Notes: generated from the sequence alone by a model not told the origin. A stretch of DNA of 64,000 nucleotides from Tsukamurella tyrosinosolvens (GCF_900104775.1 NZ_FNSA01000003.1:4216001-4280000), one strand, 5' to 3'; shown: positions 1-8,495, numbered from the stretch's first letter. Numbers and translations are program-made.

Positions 1-29
1 GGGTCGAGGTCGACGCTGGTGACGGCCAT
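1..29 (-). CDS. VapB-like antitoxin, N-terminus only (runs off the window)
   Basis: Only nine codons are visible, reading leftwards out of the window (M-A-V-T-S-V-D-L-D). This opening is typical of the ribbon-helix-helix antitoxins of VapBC toxin-antitoxin pairs, in which the beta strand that contacts DNA begins at about these residues. An AAAGGTGG Shine-Dalgarno-like stretch precedes the ATG on the minus strand, and a perfect inverted repeat lies 21-40 bp upstream, as expected for an autoregulated antitoxin. The toxin gene, if present, is outside the window, so the call rests on nine residues and context and remains tentative. Confidence 0.4.
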
Positions 30-49
30 GGAAACCCACCTTTCGATCG

Positions 50-69
50 CTATATATCCGAGTATATAG
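50..69. promoter_or_regulatory. AT-rich inverted repeat, probable antitoxin operator/promoter
   Basis: CTATATA at 50-56 is repeated perfectly inverted as TATATAG at 63-69 with a 6-bp spacer. It stands out as AT-only in a region of about 70% GC and contains -10-like TATA sequences on both strands. It lies between the leftward VapB-like gene and the rightward DUF559 gene, so it could serve both. Binding by the antitoxin is inferred. Confidence 0.55.
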
Positions 70-128
70 ACGACGCGATCTGCGCGCGCCGCTCGGACGA
101 TCGGATTCGCCGGACCGGGACCTACGCG

Positions 129-1196
129 GTGCGTTCGCGATGCCGTAACTTCATTTTCGTGCAGCTCTCCGATCTGCCCGTGGGCGGTGTCGCGCGACTG
201 CGGGGGACCTCCGCCGCCTCGCTGGCGTCCGCCGCCGAGCGCCGCGGCCCGCAGGACCCGGTGGTGGTCTTCCCCGGCCTCACGCAGCCGCTGCCCTCCT
301 CCCCCGGTGCGATCATCGACGACGTGCTGACCCGCGAGGTCGCGGTCGCCTTCGAGGTCTACCCCGCCTGGCTGCCCGACCCGGCGCTCGCCCCCGGATC
401 CGATGGTGTGCTCGACCGTTCCGGCGCCCGCGCGCTCGCACACCGCCGTGACGGCGGCGCCGGGATCGCCACGGCCCTGGGCGCGCTCGCCACCGCGGCG
501 CTGCGTCCCGAATCGTCCCGCGGCTTCGCCGAGCTGCCCGCCGCCGACCGGCGCGGCGCCCTCGAGTACGCCCTCACCCGCAGCTACCACGCCCCGTCGG
601 TGGCGCTCGCGATCGACGTCGACCGGCCGGTCGCGCCGCACCTCGGCGAGGCCCTCTCGGCGGCGGCGCAGTGGCTCGCGCGGGGCGAGAGCACCGTCTG
701 GCTGTTCGGGCCGGGCGCGGCGCCCCTGGACCGGTTCCCCGTCGTCGACGGTCCGCCGGTCGTCACGGAGCCGCGCCGCGGGCCGTCGGAGTTCACCGTC
801 GGGCTCGAGCCCCTGCCCGTGTACCCGCCCGTCGCGGGCCGCCCGCATCCGGCGAGCGCCGCGGAGCAGTGCCTCGAACGGGGGCTGCTCGGCCAGGCGT
901 GGGCCGCCGCGCGGCACTGGAACTACGCGATCGACCTGGGGCCGCAGGCCCGGCCCGTCCGCGTCGACCTGCTGTTCCCGCAGCCCCGCCTCGTCGTGGA
1001 GGTCGACGGCCCGGATCACCGCGCGCACGACACCTACGAGGCCGACCGCCGTCGCGACGCCGACCTCATGCTGGCGGGCTTCCGGGTGCTGCGACTGACC
1101 AACGCGCGGATCCTGGACGACCTCGCGGAATCCATGGCGATCATCCGTACATTGGTGACTGCAACGGGGTCGGGCCACGGGAGGGGTGCGGGATGA
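129..1196 (+). CDS. DUF559 / Vsr-like endonuclease-domain protein
   Basis: A 355-residue protein from GTG 129; GTG 159 is an in-frame alternative (345 residues) and neither has a strong ribosome-binding site. The C-terminal ~110 residues resemble DUF559, a PD-(D/E)xK / very-short-patch-repair nuclease fold: D280 in VDLLF, then E291 and D293 in VVEVDG, followed by a helix with D-R-R-R-D and the strand FRVLRLTN. The N-terminal ~240 residues are not recognised. The stop overlaps the next gene (ATGA), which in turn overlaps the HerA-type ATPase gene, so the three are almost certainly translated together. A role as the nuclease partner of the motor protein is inferred from this arrangement. Confidence 0.7.
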   Translation: MRSRCRNFIFVQLSDLPVGGVARLRGTSAASLASAAERRGPQDPVVVFPGLTQPLPSSPGAIIDDVLTREVAVAFEVYPAWLPDPALAPGSDGVLDRSGARALAHRRDGGAGIATALGALATAALRPESSRGFAELPAADRRGALEYALTRSYHAPSVALAIDVDRPVAPHLGEALSAAAQWLARGESTVWLFGPGAAPLDRFPVVDGPPVVTEPRRGPSEFTVGLEPLPVYPPVAGRPHPASAAEQCLERGLLGQAWAAARHWNYAIDLGPQARPVRVDLLFPQPRLVVEVDGPDHRAHDTYEADRRRDADLMLAGFRVLRLTNARILDDLAESMAIIRTLVTATGSGHGRGAG

Positions 1197-1864
1197 GCGA
1201 GTCGATCGCGGGGCTCACCGGCACGGAATCCACTGTGCTGCTGGTGCTCGCGTCCGCCGTCGAGCCGGTGCGCAACCCCGATCTCAAGCTGCTCGGCCCC
1301 GCGCTGGAGGCGCCGTCGCGCCGCAAGCTGGTCGAGCGGGGCCTGCTCGACGTCGAGGTCGGCGAGCGCCGCACGCTGCTGCTGTCCCTCACCGACCGCG
1401 GCTGGGCGGCCGCGGCGGCGCTGCTCGAGTCCCCGCCCCCGCCCCGCGCGACGCCGCAGTTGCGCGCGCTGTTCACCTTCGCCGCGGGGATCGGCCGGTA
1501 CCTGCGCCGCGAGTCGCTCGCGCTGGGCGAGGTGGTCACGCCCGCCGACCCGCCTGCGCCCGCGCCCGCCCAGGCGGTGCGGTCCGCGCCCGCCCCCGCG
1601 CCCGACGGTCCGCCCGCCGACCGGGTGCGCGCGGCCTACCGCGCCGTCGCCGCCCTGGGCGCGTGGGTGGCGCTGCGGGACCTGCGCGCGGCGCTGCCCG
1701 GCGTGCCCCGCGCCACCGTCGACGAGGGCCTGCGCGCCCTGTATCCCGAGCCCGGCGTGCACATCGTCGCCGAGGACAACCTCAAAGCCCTCACCCCGGA
1801 CGATCACGCCGCCGCGCTGCAGCTGGGCGGCCGTCCCCTGCACGCGATACGGATCACCCGATGA
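1193..1864 (+). CDS. hypothetical protein, winged-helix-like ends with Pro/Ala linker
   Basis: A 223-residue protein starting in the ATGA overlap with the DUF559 gene and ending in an ATGA overlap with the ATPase gene. Residues 1-70 (ESTVLLVLASAVEP, RRKLVERGLLDVE, LTDRGWAAAA) read like a winged helix of the MarR/PadR kind. A Pro/Ala-rich linker follows at about 110-140, then a second helical region with TVDEGLRALYPEPGVHIV. I do not recognise the family. As the middle gene of a tightly coupled cassette it could be an adaptor or specificity subunit, but nothing in the sequence shows a catalytic site. Confidence 0.65.
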   Translation: MSESIAGLTGTESTVLLVLASAVEPVRNPDLKLLGPALEAPSRRKLVERGLLDVEVGERRTLLLSLTDRGWAAAAALLESPPPPRATPQLRALFTFAAGIGRYLRRESLALGEVVTPADPPAPAPAQAVRSAPAPAPDGPPADRVRAAYRAVAALGAWVALRDLRAALPGVPRATVDEGLRALYPEPGVHIVAEDNLKALTPDDHAAALQLGGRPLHAIRITR

Positions 1865-4800
1865 CGCTCTCCGATCAGCAGCGCGCGGCGCTGCGTTCCG
1901 TCCGCCTGAGCTGGGCGCCCACGTACGAGGAGGTGTGGGACGCCGCGGCGGAGGACACGCACGTCGACGGCCTGCACACCGACGTCTGGGAGGACCTCGA
2001 GGACGCCCTCGGCGACGCCGTCGCGTCGACCGGCGCCTCCCCCACCGGCCTCGTGATCACCGGCAACGCCGGCACCGGGAAGACCCACCTGCTCACCCGG
2101 TTCCGCTCCGAGGTGCAGGCCGCGGGCCACTACTTCGTGCTGCTGGAACTGCTGGACGCCTCCGACTTCTGGCGCGCCGCGCTGACCTCGCTGCGCAGCT
2201 CCCTGCTGCGCCCCGCCCGCGACCACGAGACGCAGCTGGCGCAGCTGCTGTGGCTCCTCTCCGACGAGGCCGGGCTCTCCCGCGCGCACCGCCGCGAGTT
2301 CTCCGGCGACGCCGTGCCCACGCCCGAGGGGCTCGACGCGCTCGTCGCCGCCATGAGCAAGCGCCGCCCCCAGGTGCGGCAGTACCACGGCGTGCTGCGC
2401 GCACTGGTGCTGCTGGCCTCCCCCGACACCCGCCTCGCCGACCTCGGCTCCGCCTTCCTCGACGACATCGAGGTCGAGGAGACCGCCGCCGAGCGGCTGC
2501 ACTGGGGCCTGCCCGCGCACGGCTTCCCCGCGGTGGAGACGGTGCGCGCCGTCTCGGCGTTCATGGCGGAGACCGCCGCGACGGTCTTCGCCGTCGACCA
2601 GATCGACACGCTGCTCGCGCAGTCCGCGGCCACGCTCACCGCGCCCGACGCCGCGGAGAGCGAGGTCATCGAGCAGGTCGGCCACGGGCTGATGTCCCTG
2701 CGGCAGGGCCTGTACCGCACCGTGACCGTCGCCTGCATGCTGCCGACGGCGTGGGAGACGCTGTCGAGCCGCGCGACCGCGTCGGTCGCCGCCCGGTTCC
2801 GGGTCGTGGGCCCGCTCAAGTCGCTGCCCGACGGTGCCATCGCCCGCGCGATCGTCGAGCGGCGGCTCACCGCGGCGTACCGGTCGAAGGACTTCGTGCC
2901 GCCGCACCCCACCTGGCCTGTCGCGCCGGAGGCGTTCGCGTCCGCGGTGCATCACACCCCGCGCGACCTGCTCACCAAGGTCGACGCGCACATCCGGGCG
3001 TGCGTCACCACCCGCACCGACTTCGAGCTCGCGAGTTTCGACGACGGGCCGGCGCGCTCGGCCCCGTCGGTCCCGGTGCCGGAACCGGCGCCGGTGGAGC
3101 CCGCCGCGGCCCCCGCGGATCCGCCCGTCGACCTGCTGGCCCGGATCGACGAGCAGTTCGACGCGCTGCGGATCCGGGCCCGCGTCGGCGACGTGGCGAC
3201 CGACCAGGCCGTCGCGGACAAGCGGATGGGCGGCCTCATCGAGGCGGGCCTGCGAGCGTGGACCCGGGAGGACGGCGGCGACGGCTTCCAGATCGAGCGC
3301 GGCAACAAGCAGCTCGACGGCCGGCTGCGGCGTCGGCTGCCGGGCCGCGTCGAGGACGAGCAGCACTGGGCCTTCCGCGCGATCCCCGCGGCCAACGCCG
3401 TCGCCACCACCAACCGGGTGCAGAGCGCGGCGACGGCCGCGGGCGTCGCGGCCGGGATGGACCGGCGCAAGCTCTTCCTGCTGCGATCCACACCCTGGCC
3501 CACCAGCCCGAAGGCGTCGTCGGTGATCGCGGACGCGGTCGAGCGCGGCGCCGAGCTGCTCCCCCTCGACGAGGCGGATCTCGCGACCCTCGACGCGCTG
3601 GGCCGGATCATCGCCACCAGCCCCGACGGCCTCGACGAGTGGCTGACGGCGCGACGGCCCGCGCACGGGCTGCGGATGTTCGCGGGCCTGGAGCACGAGC
3701 CTGCGGCCGAGCGGCCCGCCTCGCGCCGCGCCCGCGGCATGATCCCCGGCGACGCGGTGGGCCGCGTCGGCGGGCTGTCGAGCTCCGTCGCCGACGTCAT
3801 GTTCGGCGGACCGCCCGCCCCGCGCCCCGCGCCGGCCCCCGAGCCGGCCGCCCGGCCGGCGGCGGCACCGTCGGACCCCGCCGGGATCGCGGTGGGCCTC
3901 GGACCGGACCACGGGCCCGTCGCCCTCGACCCCGCGGAGCTGCGCAAGCACACCGCGATCTTCGCCGGCTCCGGCTCGGGGAAGACGGTGCTGATCCGGC
4001 GGCTCATCGAGGAGTGCGCGCTGCGCGGGGTCTCGGCGATCGTGCTGGACCCGAACAACGACCTGTCGCGCCTCGGCGCGGCGTGGCCCGAGGCGCCGTC
4101 GGGCTGGTGGGAGGGCGACGCGGAGCGGGCGCGCACCTACCTCGCGGACACCGACGTCGTGGTGTGGACGCCGAACCGGGCGTCCGCGAGGCCGCTGGTG
4201 CTGCAACCGATCCCGGACTTCGCGGCGCTGCGGGCGGGCATGGACGGCGATGATCTCGACGCGCAGGAGGCCCGCGAGGGCTTCGCGATGGCGGTGGAGG
4301 CGTGCGCGAGCGCGCTGGAGCAGCACGTCGGTGTGGGCGGCGCCCGCCGCGAGCAGCAGCGCGCGATCCTCCGCGAGGCGCTCGACGCCTACGGCCGCGA
4401 GATCGGCCGGGCCGACATCCGGGCGTTCGCCGCGTTCCTCGGCGAGTGGGACTCGACGCGCAGCACGCTCGGCAGCGCCGACAAGCTGGCGCCCGAGCTC
4501 GCCGCGAACCTGCAGGCGGCGCTCATCAACAATCCGCTGCTCGGCGGACGCGGCGAGGCCGTCGACCCCGCGACGCTCCTCACCCCCGCGGACGGCAAGC
4601 GCGCGCGGGTGTCGGTGATCAGCCTCATCGGCCTGCCCGACGAGACGCAGCGGCAGACCTTCGTCGCGCAGCTGCAGCTGGCCCTGTTCTCGTGGATCAA
4701 GCGCCACCCCGCGGGCGACCGGCCGCTCGGCTGGTTGCTCGTGATGGACGAGGCGCAGCAGATCGCGCCCTCGGGGGCGGTGAAGCCGTCGACGGAGTCG

Positions 4801-5127
4801 ACGCTGCTGCTCGCGTCGCAGGCCCGCAAGTACGGGCTGGGCCTGGTGTTCGCGACGCAGGCGCCGAAGGGCCTGCACGACAAGATCGTCGGCAACAGCG
4901 CGACGCACTTCTACGGCAAGCTCAACGCGCCCGTGCAGATCCAGGCCGCGAAGGACCTGGCCGCCGCCCGCGGCGGCCGGCTCGACGGCATCGGCGGTCT
5001 GGGCGCGGGCGACTTCTACCTCGGCGCGGGTGCTACGACGGTGCGCCTGCACTCACCGATGTGCCTGAGCCATCACGCCGCCAGCCCGCCCACCGAGGAC
5101 GAGGTGCTGGCGATCGCCCGCGGCTGA
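1861..5127 (+). CDS. large two-ATPase protein: N-terminal AAA domain plus C-terminal HerA/DUF87 motor
   Basis: A 1088-residue protein. The N-terminal module has Walker A GNAGTGKT at 68-75 and a Walker B-like VFAVDQID near 242-249, as in AAA/STAND ATPases. After a Pro/Ala linker (about 400-425) and an unrecognised central region, a second P-loop, AGSGSGKT, appears at 702-709. It is followed by LDPNND and a Walker B with D963/E964 (LLVMDEAQQIAP), then FATQAPKGL. That set is typical of HerA/FtsK-like DUF87 motors that thread double-stranded DNA. HerA proteins commonly partner with nucleases (NurA, SIR2, DUF4297) in repair or phage defence. Here the partner would be the DUF559 protein two genes upstream, with ATGA coupling throughout. 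Function is inferred. Confidence 0.8.
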   Translation: MTLSDQQRAALRSVRLSWAPTYEEVWDAAAEDTHVDGLHTDVWEDLEDALGDAVASTGASPTGLVITGNAGTGKTHLLTRFRSEVQAAGHYFVLLELLDASDFWRAALTSLRSSLLRPARDHETQLAQLLWLLSDEAGLSRAHRREFSGDAVPTPEGLDALVAAMSKRRPQVRQYHGVLRALVLLASPDTRLADLGSAFLDDIEVEETAAERLHWGLPAHGFPAVETVRAVSAFMAETAATVFAVDQIDTLLAQSAATLTAPDAAESEVIEQVGHGLMSLRQGLYRTVTVACMLPTAWETLSSRATASVAARFRVVGPLKSLPDGAIARAIVERRLTAAYRSKDFVPPHPTWPVAPEAFASAVHHTPRDLLTKVDAHIRACVTTRTDFELASFDDGPARSAPSVPVPEPAPVEPAAAPADPPVDLLARIDEQFDALRIRARVGDVATDQAVADKRMGGLIEAGLRAWTREDGGDGFQIERGNKQLDGRLRRRLPGRVEDEQHWAFRAIPAANAVATTNRVQSAATAAGVAAGMDRRKLFLLRSTPWPTSPKASSVIADAVERGAELLPLDEADLATLDALGRIIATSPDGLDEWLTARRPAHGLRMFAGLEHEPAAERPASRRARGMIPGDAVGRVGGLSSSVADVMFGGPPAPRPAPAPEPAARPAAAPSDPAGIAVGLGPDHGPVALDPAELRKHTAIFAGSGSGKTVLIRRLIEECALRGVSAIVLDPNNDLSRLGAAWPEAPSGWWEGDAERARTYLADTDVVVWTPNRASARPLVLQPIPDFAALRAGMDGDDLDAQEAREGFAMAVEACASALEQHVGVGGARREQQRAILREALDAYGREIGRADIRAFAAFLGEWDSTRSTLGSADKLAPELAANLQAALINNPLLGGRGEAVDPATLLTPADGKRARVSVISLIGLPDETQRQTFVAQLQLALFSWIKRHPAGDRPLGWLLVMDEAQQIAPSGAVKPSTESTLLLASQARKYGLGLVFATQAPKGLHDKIVGNSATHFYGKLNAPVQIQAAKDLAAARGGRLDGIGGLGAGDFYLGAGATTVRLHSPMCLSHHAASPPTEDEVLAIARG

Positions 5128-5382
5128 CGGACGCGCCGACCGTCGCGTGTGCGTCCAGGCGGACAGCCCGACCATCGCCCAGAGGTCCGGCGACGGCTCG
5201 GTGCCCAGCTCGCGCCGCGTCAACTGCGCGTACCGCTGCACCGCGGCCCGCGCGAGGCAGAGGTCGCCGGCGTCGAGATGCGCCCGCGCGAGTGCGCGGT
5301 GCCCGTCCTCGCGGAGCGGGTCGCGCCGCACCGCGTCGGTCGCCGCTGCGACGGCCCCGCGACCGTCGTTCGATCCGTTCAT
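5053..5382 (-). pseudogene. orphan BTAD (SARP-type) domain fragment
   Basis: A 109-codon reading frame on the minus strand. It starts at an ATG preceded by GGAGG ten bases upstream, so it may still be translated. Residues ~9-72 (AVAAATDAVRRDPLRED, HLDAGDLCLARAAVQRY, LGTEPSPDLWAMVG) match the bacterial transcriptional activator domain of SARP/AfsR regulators. The OmpR-type DNA-binding domain that normally precedes it is absent and the last 25 codons run into the 3' end of the HerA-type gene. I read it as a remnant of a larger regulator; a stand-alone TPR-like protein is the alternative. Confidence 0.55.
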
Positions 5383-5486
5383 CGCGCACCTCCGATTCCC
5401 TCGAGGTCCATTGGACCCCGGTGCGGGGCGCAGCGAACGAGTAGCCGACTACCCGAATCTCCGGGTGGCCGGCGTCGCGGTGTGCG

Positions 5487-6953
5487 TCAGCCCGCGGGCC
5501 GGGTGGCGCGGCGGCGGGGCTGCTGGGCGCGGCCCTGGCCCTGCGGACGCCCCTGGCCCGACGAGGCCTGGCGCGCGCCGGAGCGCTGCTGGCCGCCCTG
5601 GCCCTGGCGACGCTGCTGGCCGCCCTGACCGGACGGACCGCCCTGGCCGCGGCCGGCACCGTCGGAACGCTGTCCCGTGCCCTTGCCGCGCCCGGCGCGA
5701 CCGCGGCCCGGGGCGTGCCCGCCGCCGGCGCGGCGCTGCTGCTGCTGCGGCGGCGCGACGGGCTCGGGCTTGACGTACGGCGCGACCTCGCCGACGAGGT
5801 CGACGACGACCGGCGACGTGGCGGTCACCGCGACGGGCCGCGCGGAGATGGCGGCCTTCTTGAGCAGCGTCTGCGTGTCCTTGCGCTGGTCGCTCGTCAT
5901 CACGGTGACGACGGTGCCCTCGCTGCCGGCGCGGGCCGTGCGGCCGCTGCGGTGCAGGTAGGCCTTGTGCTCGGCGGGCGGGTCGACGTGCACGACGAGC
6001 TCGACGTCGTCGACGTGGACGCCGCGGGCGGCGATGTCGGTGGCGACGAGGACGCGGGCGGTGCCGGCGCTGAACGCCTCCAGGTTCCGGTCGCGCTGCG
6101 GCTGGCTGAGGTTGCCGTGGAGGTCGCGCGCGGGGATGCCCTGCTCGGTGAGCTGCTTGGCCAGCTTCTTGGCCTGGTGCTTGGTGCGCGTGAACAGGAT
6201 CCGGCGCCCGGTGCCCGACGCGAGGGCGCGCACCAGCGCGGACTTGTCGTCCTTGCCGCTCACCTCGAAGACGTGGTGGGTCATGGCGACGACCGGCGAG
6301 TTCTCGGGATCGACCGAGTGCGAGACCGGGTCGGTGAGGAACTTGCGGACCAGCTTGTCGACGCCGTTGTCCAGCGTGGCGGAGAACAGCATGCGCTGCC
6401 CGCCGGCCGGGGTGGCGGCGAGGATCCGGGTGACGACGGGAAGGAAGCCGAGGTCGGCCATGTGGTCGGCCTCGTCGAGCACGGTGACCTCGACGCGGGA
6501 GAGGTCGACGATGCGCTGGCGCATGAGGTCCTCGAGGCGGCCGGGGCAGGCGACGACGATGTCGACGCCGTTGCTCAGCGCCTGCTCCTGGCGGGTCTGC
6601 TTGACGCCGCCGAAGATCGTGGTCACGCGCAGGCCGGCCGCGCGGGCCAGCGGCTCGACGGTGGCGGTGATCTGGGTGGCCAGCTCGCGGGTCGGGGCGA
6701 GGACGAGGCCGGACGGCTTGCCCGCGGGGGCGCGGTGCCCGGCGATGCGTGCGACCAGCGGGATCGCGAACGCGAGGGTCTTGCCCGAGCCCGTCTTGCC
6801 GCGGCCGAGCACGTCGCGGCCGGCGAGGGTGTCGGGGAGGGTGTCGGCCTGAATGGGGAACGGCGTGCTGCGGTCCATGTCGTTCAGGGCGGCGATGAGG
6901 TTCGAGGGGACGCCGAGATCGGCGAAGGAACGGGTGGACACAGGGGTGCTCAC
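5487..6953 (-). CDS. DEAD-box ATP-dependent RNA helicase with RGG/QG-rich tail
   Basis: About 488 residues from GTG 6953 (VSTPVSTRSFADLGV); the frame stays open upstream to 7121, so the start is uncertain. All DEAD-box motifs are visible in order: FPIQ (Q motif), GKTGSGKT, PTREL, LDEADHMADLGF, FSATLD, ATDIAARGVHV and HRSGRTAR. The last ~90 residues are low-complexity G/Q/R (for example GRGRAGRGKGTGQ), as in RhlE/DeaD-type enzymes, where such tails bind RNA. It likely remodels rRNA or mRNA, for example in the cold. It reads away from the upstream exported-protein gene. Confidence 0.9.
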   Translation of the reverse strand: MSTPVSTRSFADLGVPSNLIAALNDMDRSTPFPIQADTLPDTLAGRDVLGRGKTGSGKTLAFAIPLVARIAGHRAPAGKPSGLVLAPTRELATQITATVEPLARAAGLRVTTIFGGVKQTRQEQALSNGVDIVVACPGRLEDLMRQRIVDLSRVEVTVLDEADHMADLGFLPVVTRILAATPAGGQRMLFSATLDNGVDKLVRKFLTDPVSHSVDPENSPVVAMTHHVFEVSGKDDKSALVRALASGTGRRILFTRTKHQAKKLAKQLTEQGIPARDLHGNLSQPQRDRNLEAFSAGTARVLVATDIAARGVHVDDVELVVHVDPPAEHKAYLHRSGRTARAGSEGTVVTVMTSDQRKDTQTLLKKAAISARPVAVTATSPVVVDLVGEVAPYVKPEPVAPPQQQQRRAGGGHAPGRGRAGRGKGTGQRSDGAGRGQGGPSGQGGQQRRQGQGGQQRSGARQASSGQGRPQGQGRAQQPRRRATRPAG

Positions 6954-7272
6954 GGTGGAGGAATACCTAACGGTGGTGGGTGGCGAAGGCGGCGGTGGCC
7001 GCATCCGTTCGCCGCAAGAAAAGAACCGGGAGGTGGGCTCGAGCCGATTCGGCGAGTCAGGGCCCGGGTGCCCTACGACGGCGCGGGACGTGACCGTCCC
7101 GCATGTTCCACAGCATAGCAAACCTGTTCGTACCGGCGCGCATACTCGATGGTGGAAGTGCCGACGGTCACATGCTGTGCGTTCGCACCCTCATGAAACA
7201 CGGAGGCTCTTCATGAGCGACAATGCAGGCATACGGCGTGCACGTCGACGCGCGCCAAGGGGAGGCAAGAAC
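6954..7272. other. intergenic region between the RNA helicase and the exported lipoprotein gene
   Basis: This 319-bp gap is the leader of the leftward helicase gene plus the promoter region of the rightward lipoprotein gene. It contains a 7-bp-stem hairpin (7083-7102) and, on the minus strand, a TATGCT -10-like box at 7117-7112. Near its right end an ATG at 7213, in frame with the lipoprotein gene and with GGAGG before it, gives a possible longer start. No other gene is evident. Confidence 0.5.
7083..7102 (-). promoter_or_regulatory. hairpin in the presumed 5' leader of the DEAD-box helicase
   Basis: GCGGGAC (7083-7089) and GTCCCGC (7096-7102) form a perfect 7-bp stem around a 6-nt loop, about 130 nt upstream of the helicase start. 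Long structured leaders are common for cold-inducible helicase mRNAs; a role here is inferred. Confidence 0.3.
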
Positions 7273-7824
7273 ATGACCGCACGCACGACGATCCACCCGT
7301 TCCGCCGCCGCGCCGGCGCGGCCCTGGCCGTCGGGGCCTCGCTCCTGGCGCTGGCGGGGTGCGGCTCGGTCGCGGGGACGGGCTCGGCGGACCCGCAGGA
7401 CGTGGCCGCCTACCAGAGCACCATCGCGTCCTCGCGGGCCGCGGCGGCCGCCGCGGCGGGCAAGTCGGCCTGCGCCTCCTGGCAGTCGGGGTACGACACC
7501 CGGATCGTCGCCAGCCGCGCGACCGTCAACTTCACCAAGGACCCGAAGTGGACCTGGGACGGCATCACCGGCCTGCTCAACGCGGAGTTCGCCGCCATCA
7601 CCACGGAGGCGGGCAGGCTCCCCGGCATCATCGCCACGGAGAACCTCGCGCCGACGATCAAGACGGCGATCACCGACTACAAGACCAAGCTCGACGCCTA
7701 CGCCGACGGCCTGCGCGCCGACCAGGCCGCGCGCGGTTCGGGCGACAACACCTGGGTCAAGAGCAATCCGGCGTTCTCGGCGCTGGGCGACTCCGCGTCC
7801 GCGGTCCGGCGCGTCTGCGCCTGA
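7273..7824 (+). CDS. exported lipoprotein of unknown function, paralogue of the next gene
   Basis: A 183-residue protein starting at ATG 7273 behind AGGGGAGG. An alternative ATG at 7213 also has an SD but would put about 20 extra residues before the signal peptide. The N-terminus is a lipoprotein signal: FRRRAG, a hydrophobic stretch and the lipobox LALAGC. The mature part is Ala-rich with TKDPKWTWDGI, LPGIIA and ADGLRADQAARGSGDNTW. These blocks recur in the protein encoded just downstream, showing a tandem duplication in which one copy is lipid-anchored and the other secreted. Two Cys of the mature part may pair. No known family recognised. Confidence 0.75.
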   Translation: MTARTTIHPFRRRAGAALAVGASLLALAGCGSVAGTGSADPQDVAAYQSTIASSRAAAAAAAGKSACASWQSGYDTRIVASRATVNFTKDPKWTWDGITGLLNAEFAAITTEAGRLPGIIATENLAPTIKTAITDYKTKLDAYADGLRADQAARGSGDNTWVKSNPAFSALGDSASAVRRVCA

Positions 7825-7926
7825 TCCTGGATGTCGTGTTCTAGATCACGAACATTTCCGTACGCCGATAGGACTCCACGGGTTATCGTCTTGATGTTCA
7901 ATATTTGACATCGAGAGGTAATCATC

Positions 7927-8445
7927 GTGACCATTCGTACGTGGGCCGCCCGCACGGCCTCCGCGGGCCTGCTGGCCGCCACCCTCGCCACTCCCCTCGC
8001 CGGCGTCGCCGCCGCCGCCCCGAATCCGGCGCCGGGTGCGCCGACCGCCCCCGGCGCACCGTCGACCTCGGCCGCGCGCGCCGCGTACGACCAGTGGACC
8101 GCGAACCGCGCGCCGCGACAGGCCGCGAGCCGTGCCGCGGCCCTGGCGACGAAGGACCCCAAGTGGACCTGGGCCGGCATCGCCCCGAAGCTCGACGCCG
8201 AGCAGAACGCGCTGCGCGTCGAGCTGGGCACGCTACCGGGGACCATCGCCCGCGCCGCGTCGAACCCGAAGCTGACGGCCGCGCTCCGCGCCTACCAGTC
8301 GCGCCTCGGTGAGTACTCGCGCGCCCTCGCCACCGACCGCGCGGCCCGAGGTACGGGAACGGCCACGTGGCAGCTGTCCAACCCCGCCGGCAAGCGCCTC
8401 ACCGACGCGTGCAACGCGGTGGTCGCCGTCGGCAGGACTCTCTAG
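7927..8445 (+). CDS. secreted Ala-rich protein, paralogue of the preceding lipoprotein
   Basis: A 172-residue protein from GTG 7927 with GAGAGG upstream. It has a Sec signal peptide (WAARTASAGLLAATLATPLAG ending AAA-AP) and then a Pro/Ala linker. The mature part repeats the TKDPKWTWAGI, LGTLPGTIA, LATDRAARGTGTATW and NPAGK blocks of the upstream lipoprotein, so the two genes arose by duplication. It lacks a lipobox Cys, so it is probably released. Function unknown; the cleft between the genes is short, so co-expression is possible. Confidence 0.75.
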   Translation: MTIRTWAARTASAGLLAATLATPLAGVAAAAPNPAPGAPTAPGAPSTSAARAAYDQWTANRAPRQAASRAAALATKDPKWTWAGIAPKLDAEQNALRVELGTLPGTIARAASNPKLTAALRAYQSRLGEYSRALATDRAARGTGTATWQLSNPAGKRLTDACNAVVAVGRTL

Positions 8446-8457
8446 CACGCGCCGACC

Positions 8458-8495
8458 TCGTCGTCGGGCACCGTCGGGCATCGTCGGGCACGTCG
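8458..8495. repeat. three short direct repeats (CGTCGGGCA)
   Basis: CGTCGGGCA occurs three times in close succession just downstream of the secreted-protein gene, in the form cgtcgtcgggca/ccgtcgggca/tcgtcgggca. It looks like slippage-generated microsatellite sequence without an obvious function. Confidence 0.4.

Noticed and set aside
1804-5052. 1082-codon open frame on the minus strand opposite the HerA-type gene
   Set aside because: Shadow of the GC-rich coding strand; the translation is Arg/Gly/Ala-rich without motifs, while the plus strand has clear Walker motifs.
8458-8495. Triple CGTCGGGCA as a possible CRISPR-like array
   Set aside because: Units are 9 bp with no spacers; simple slippage repeat.
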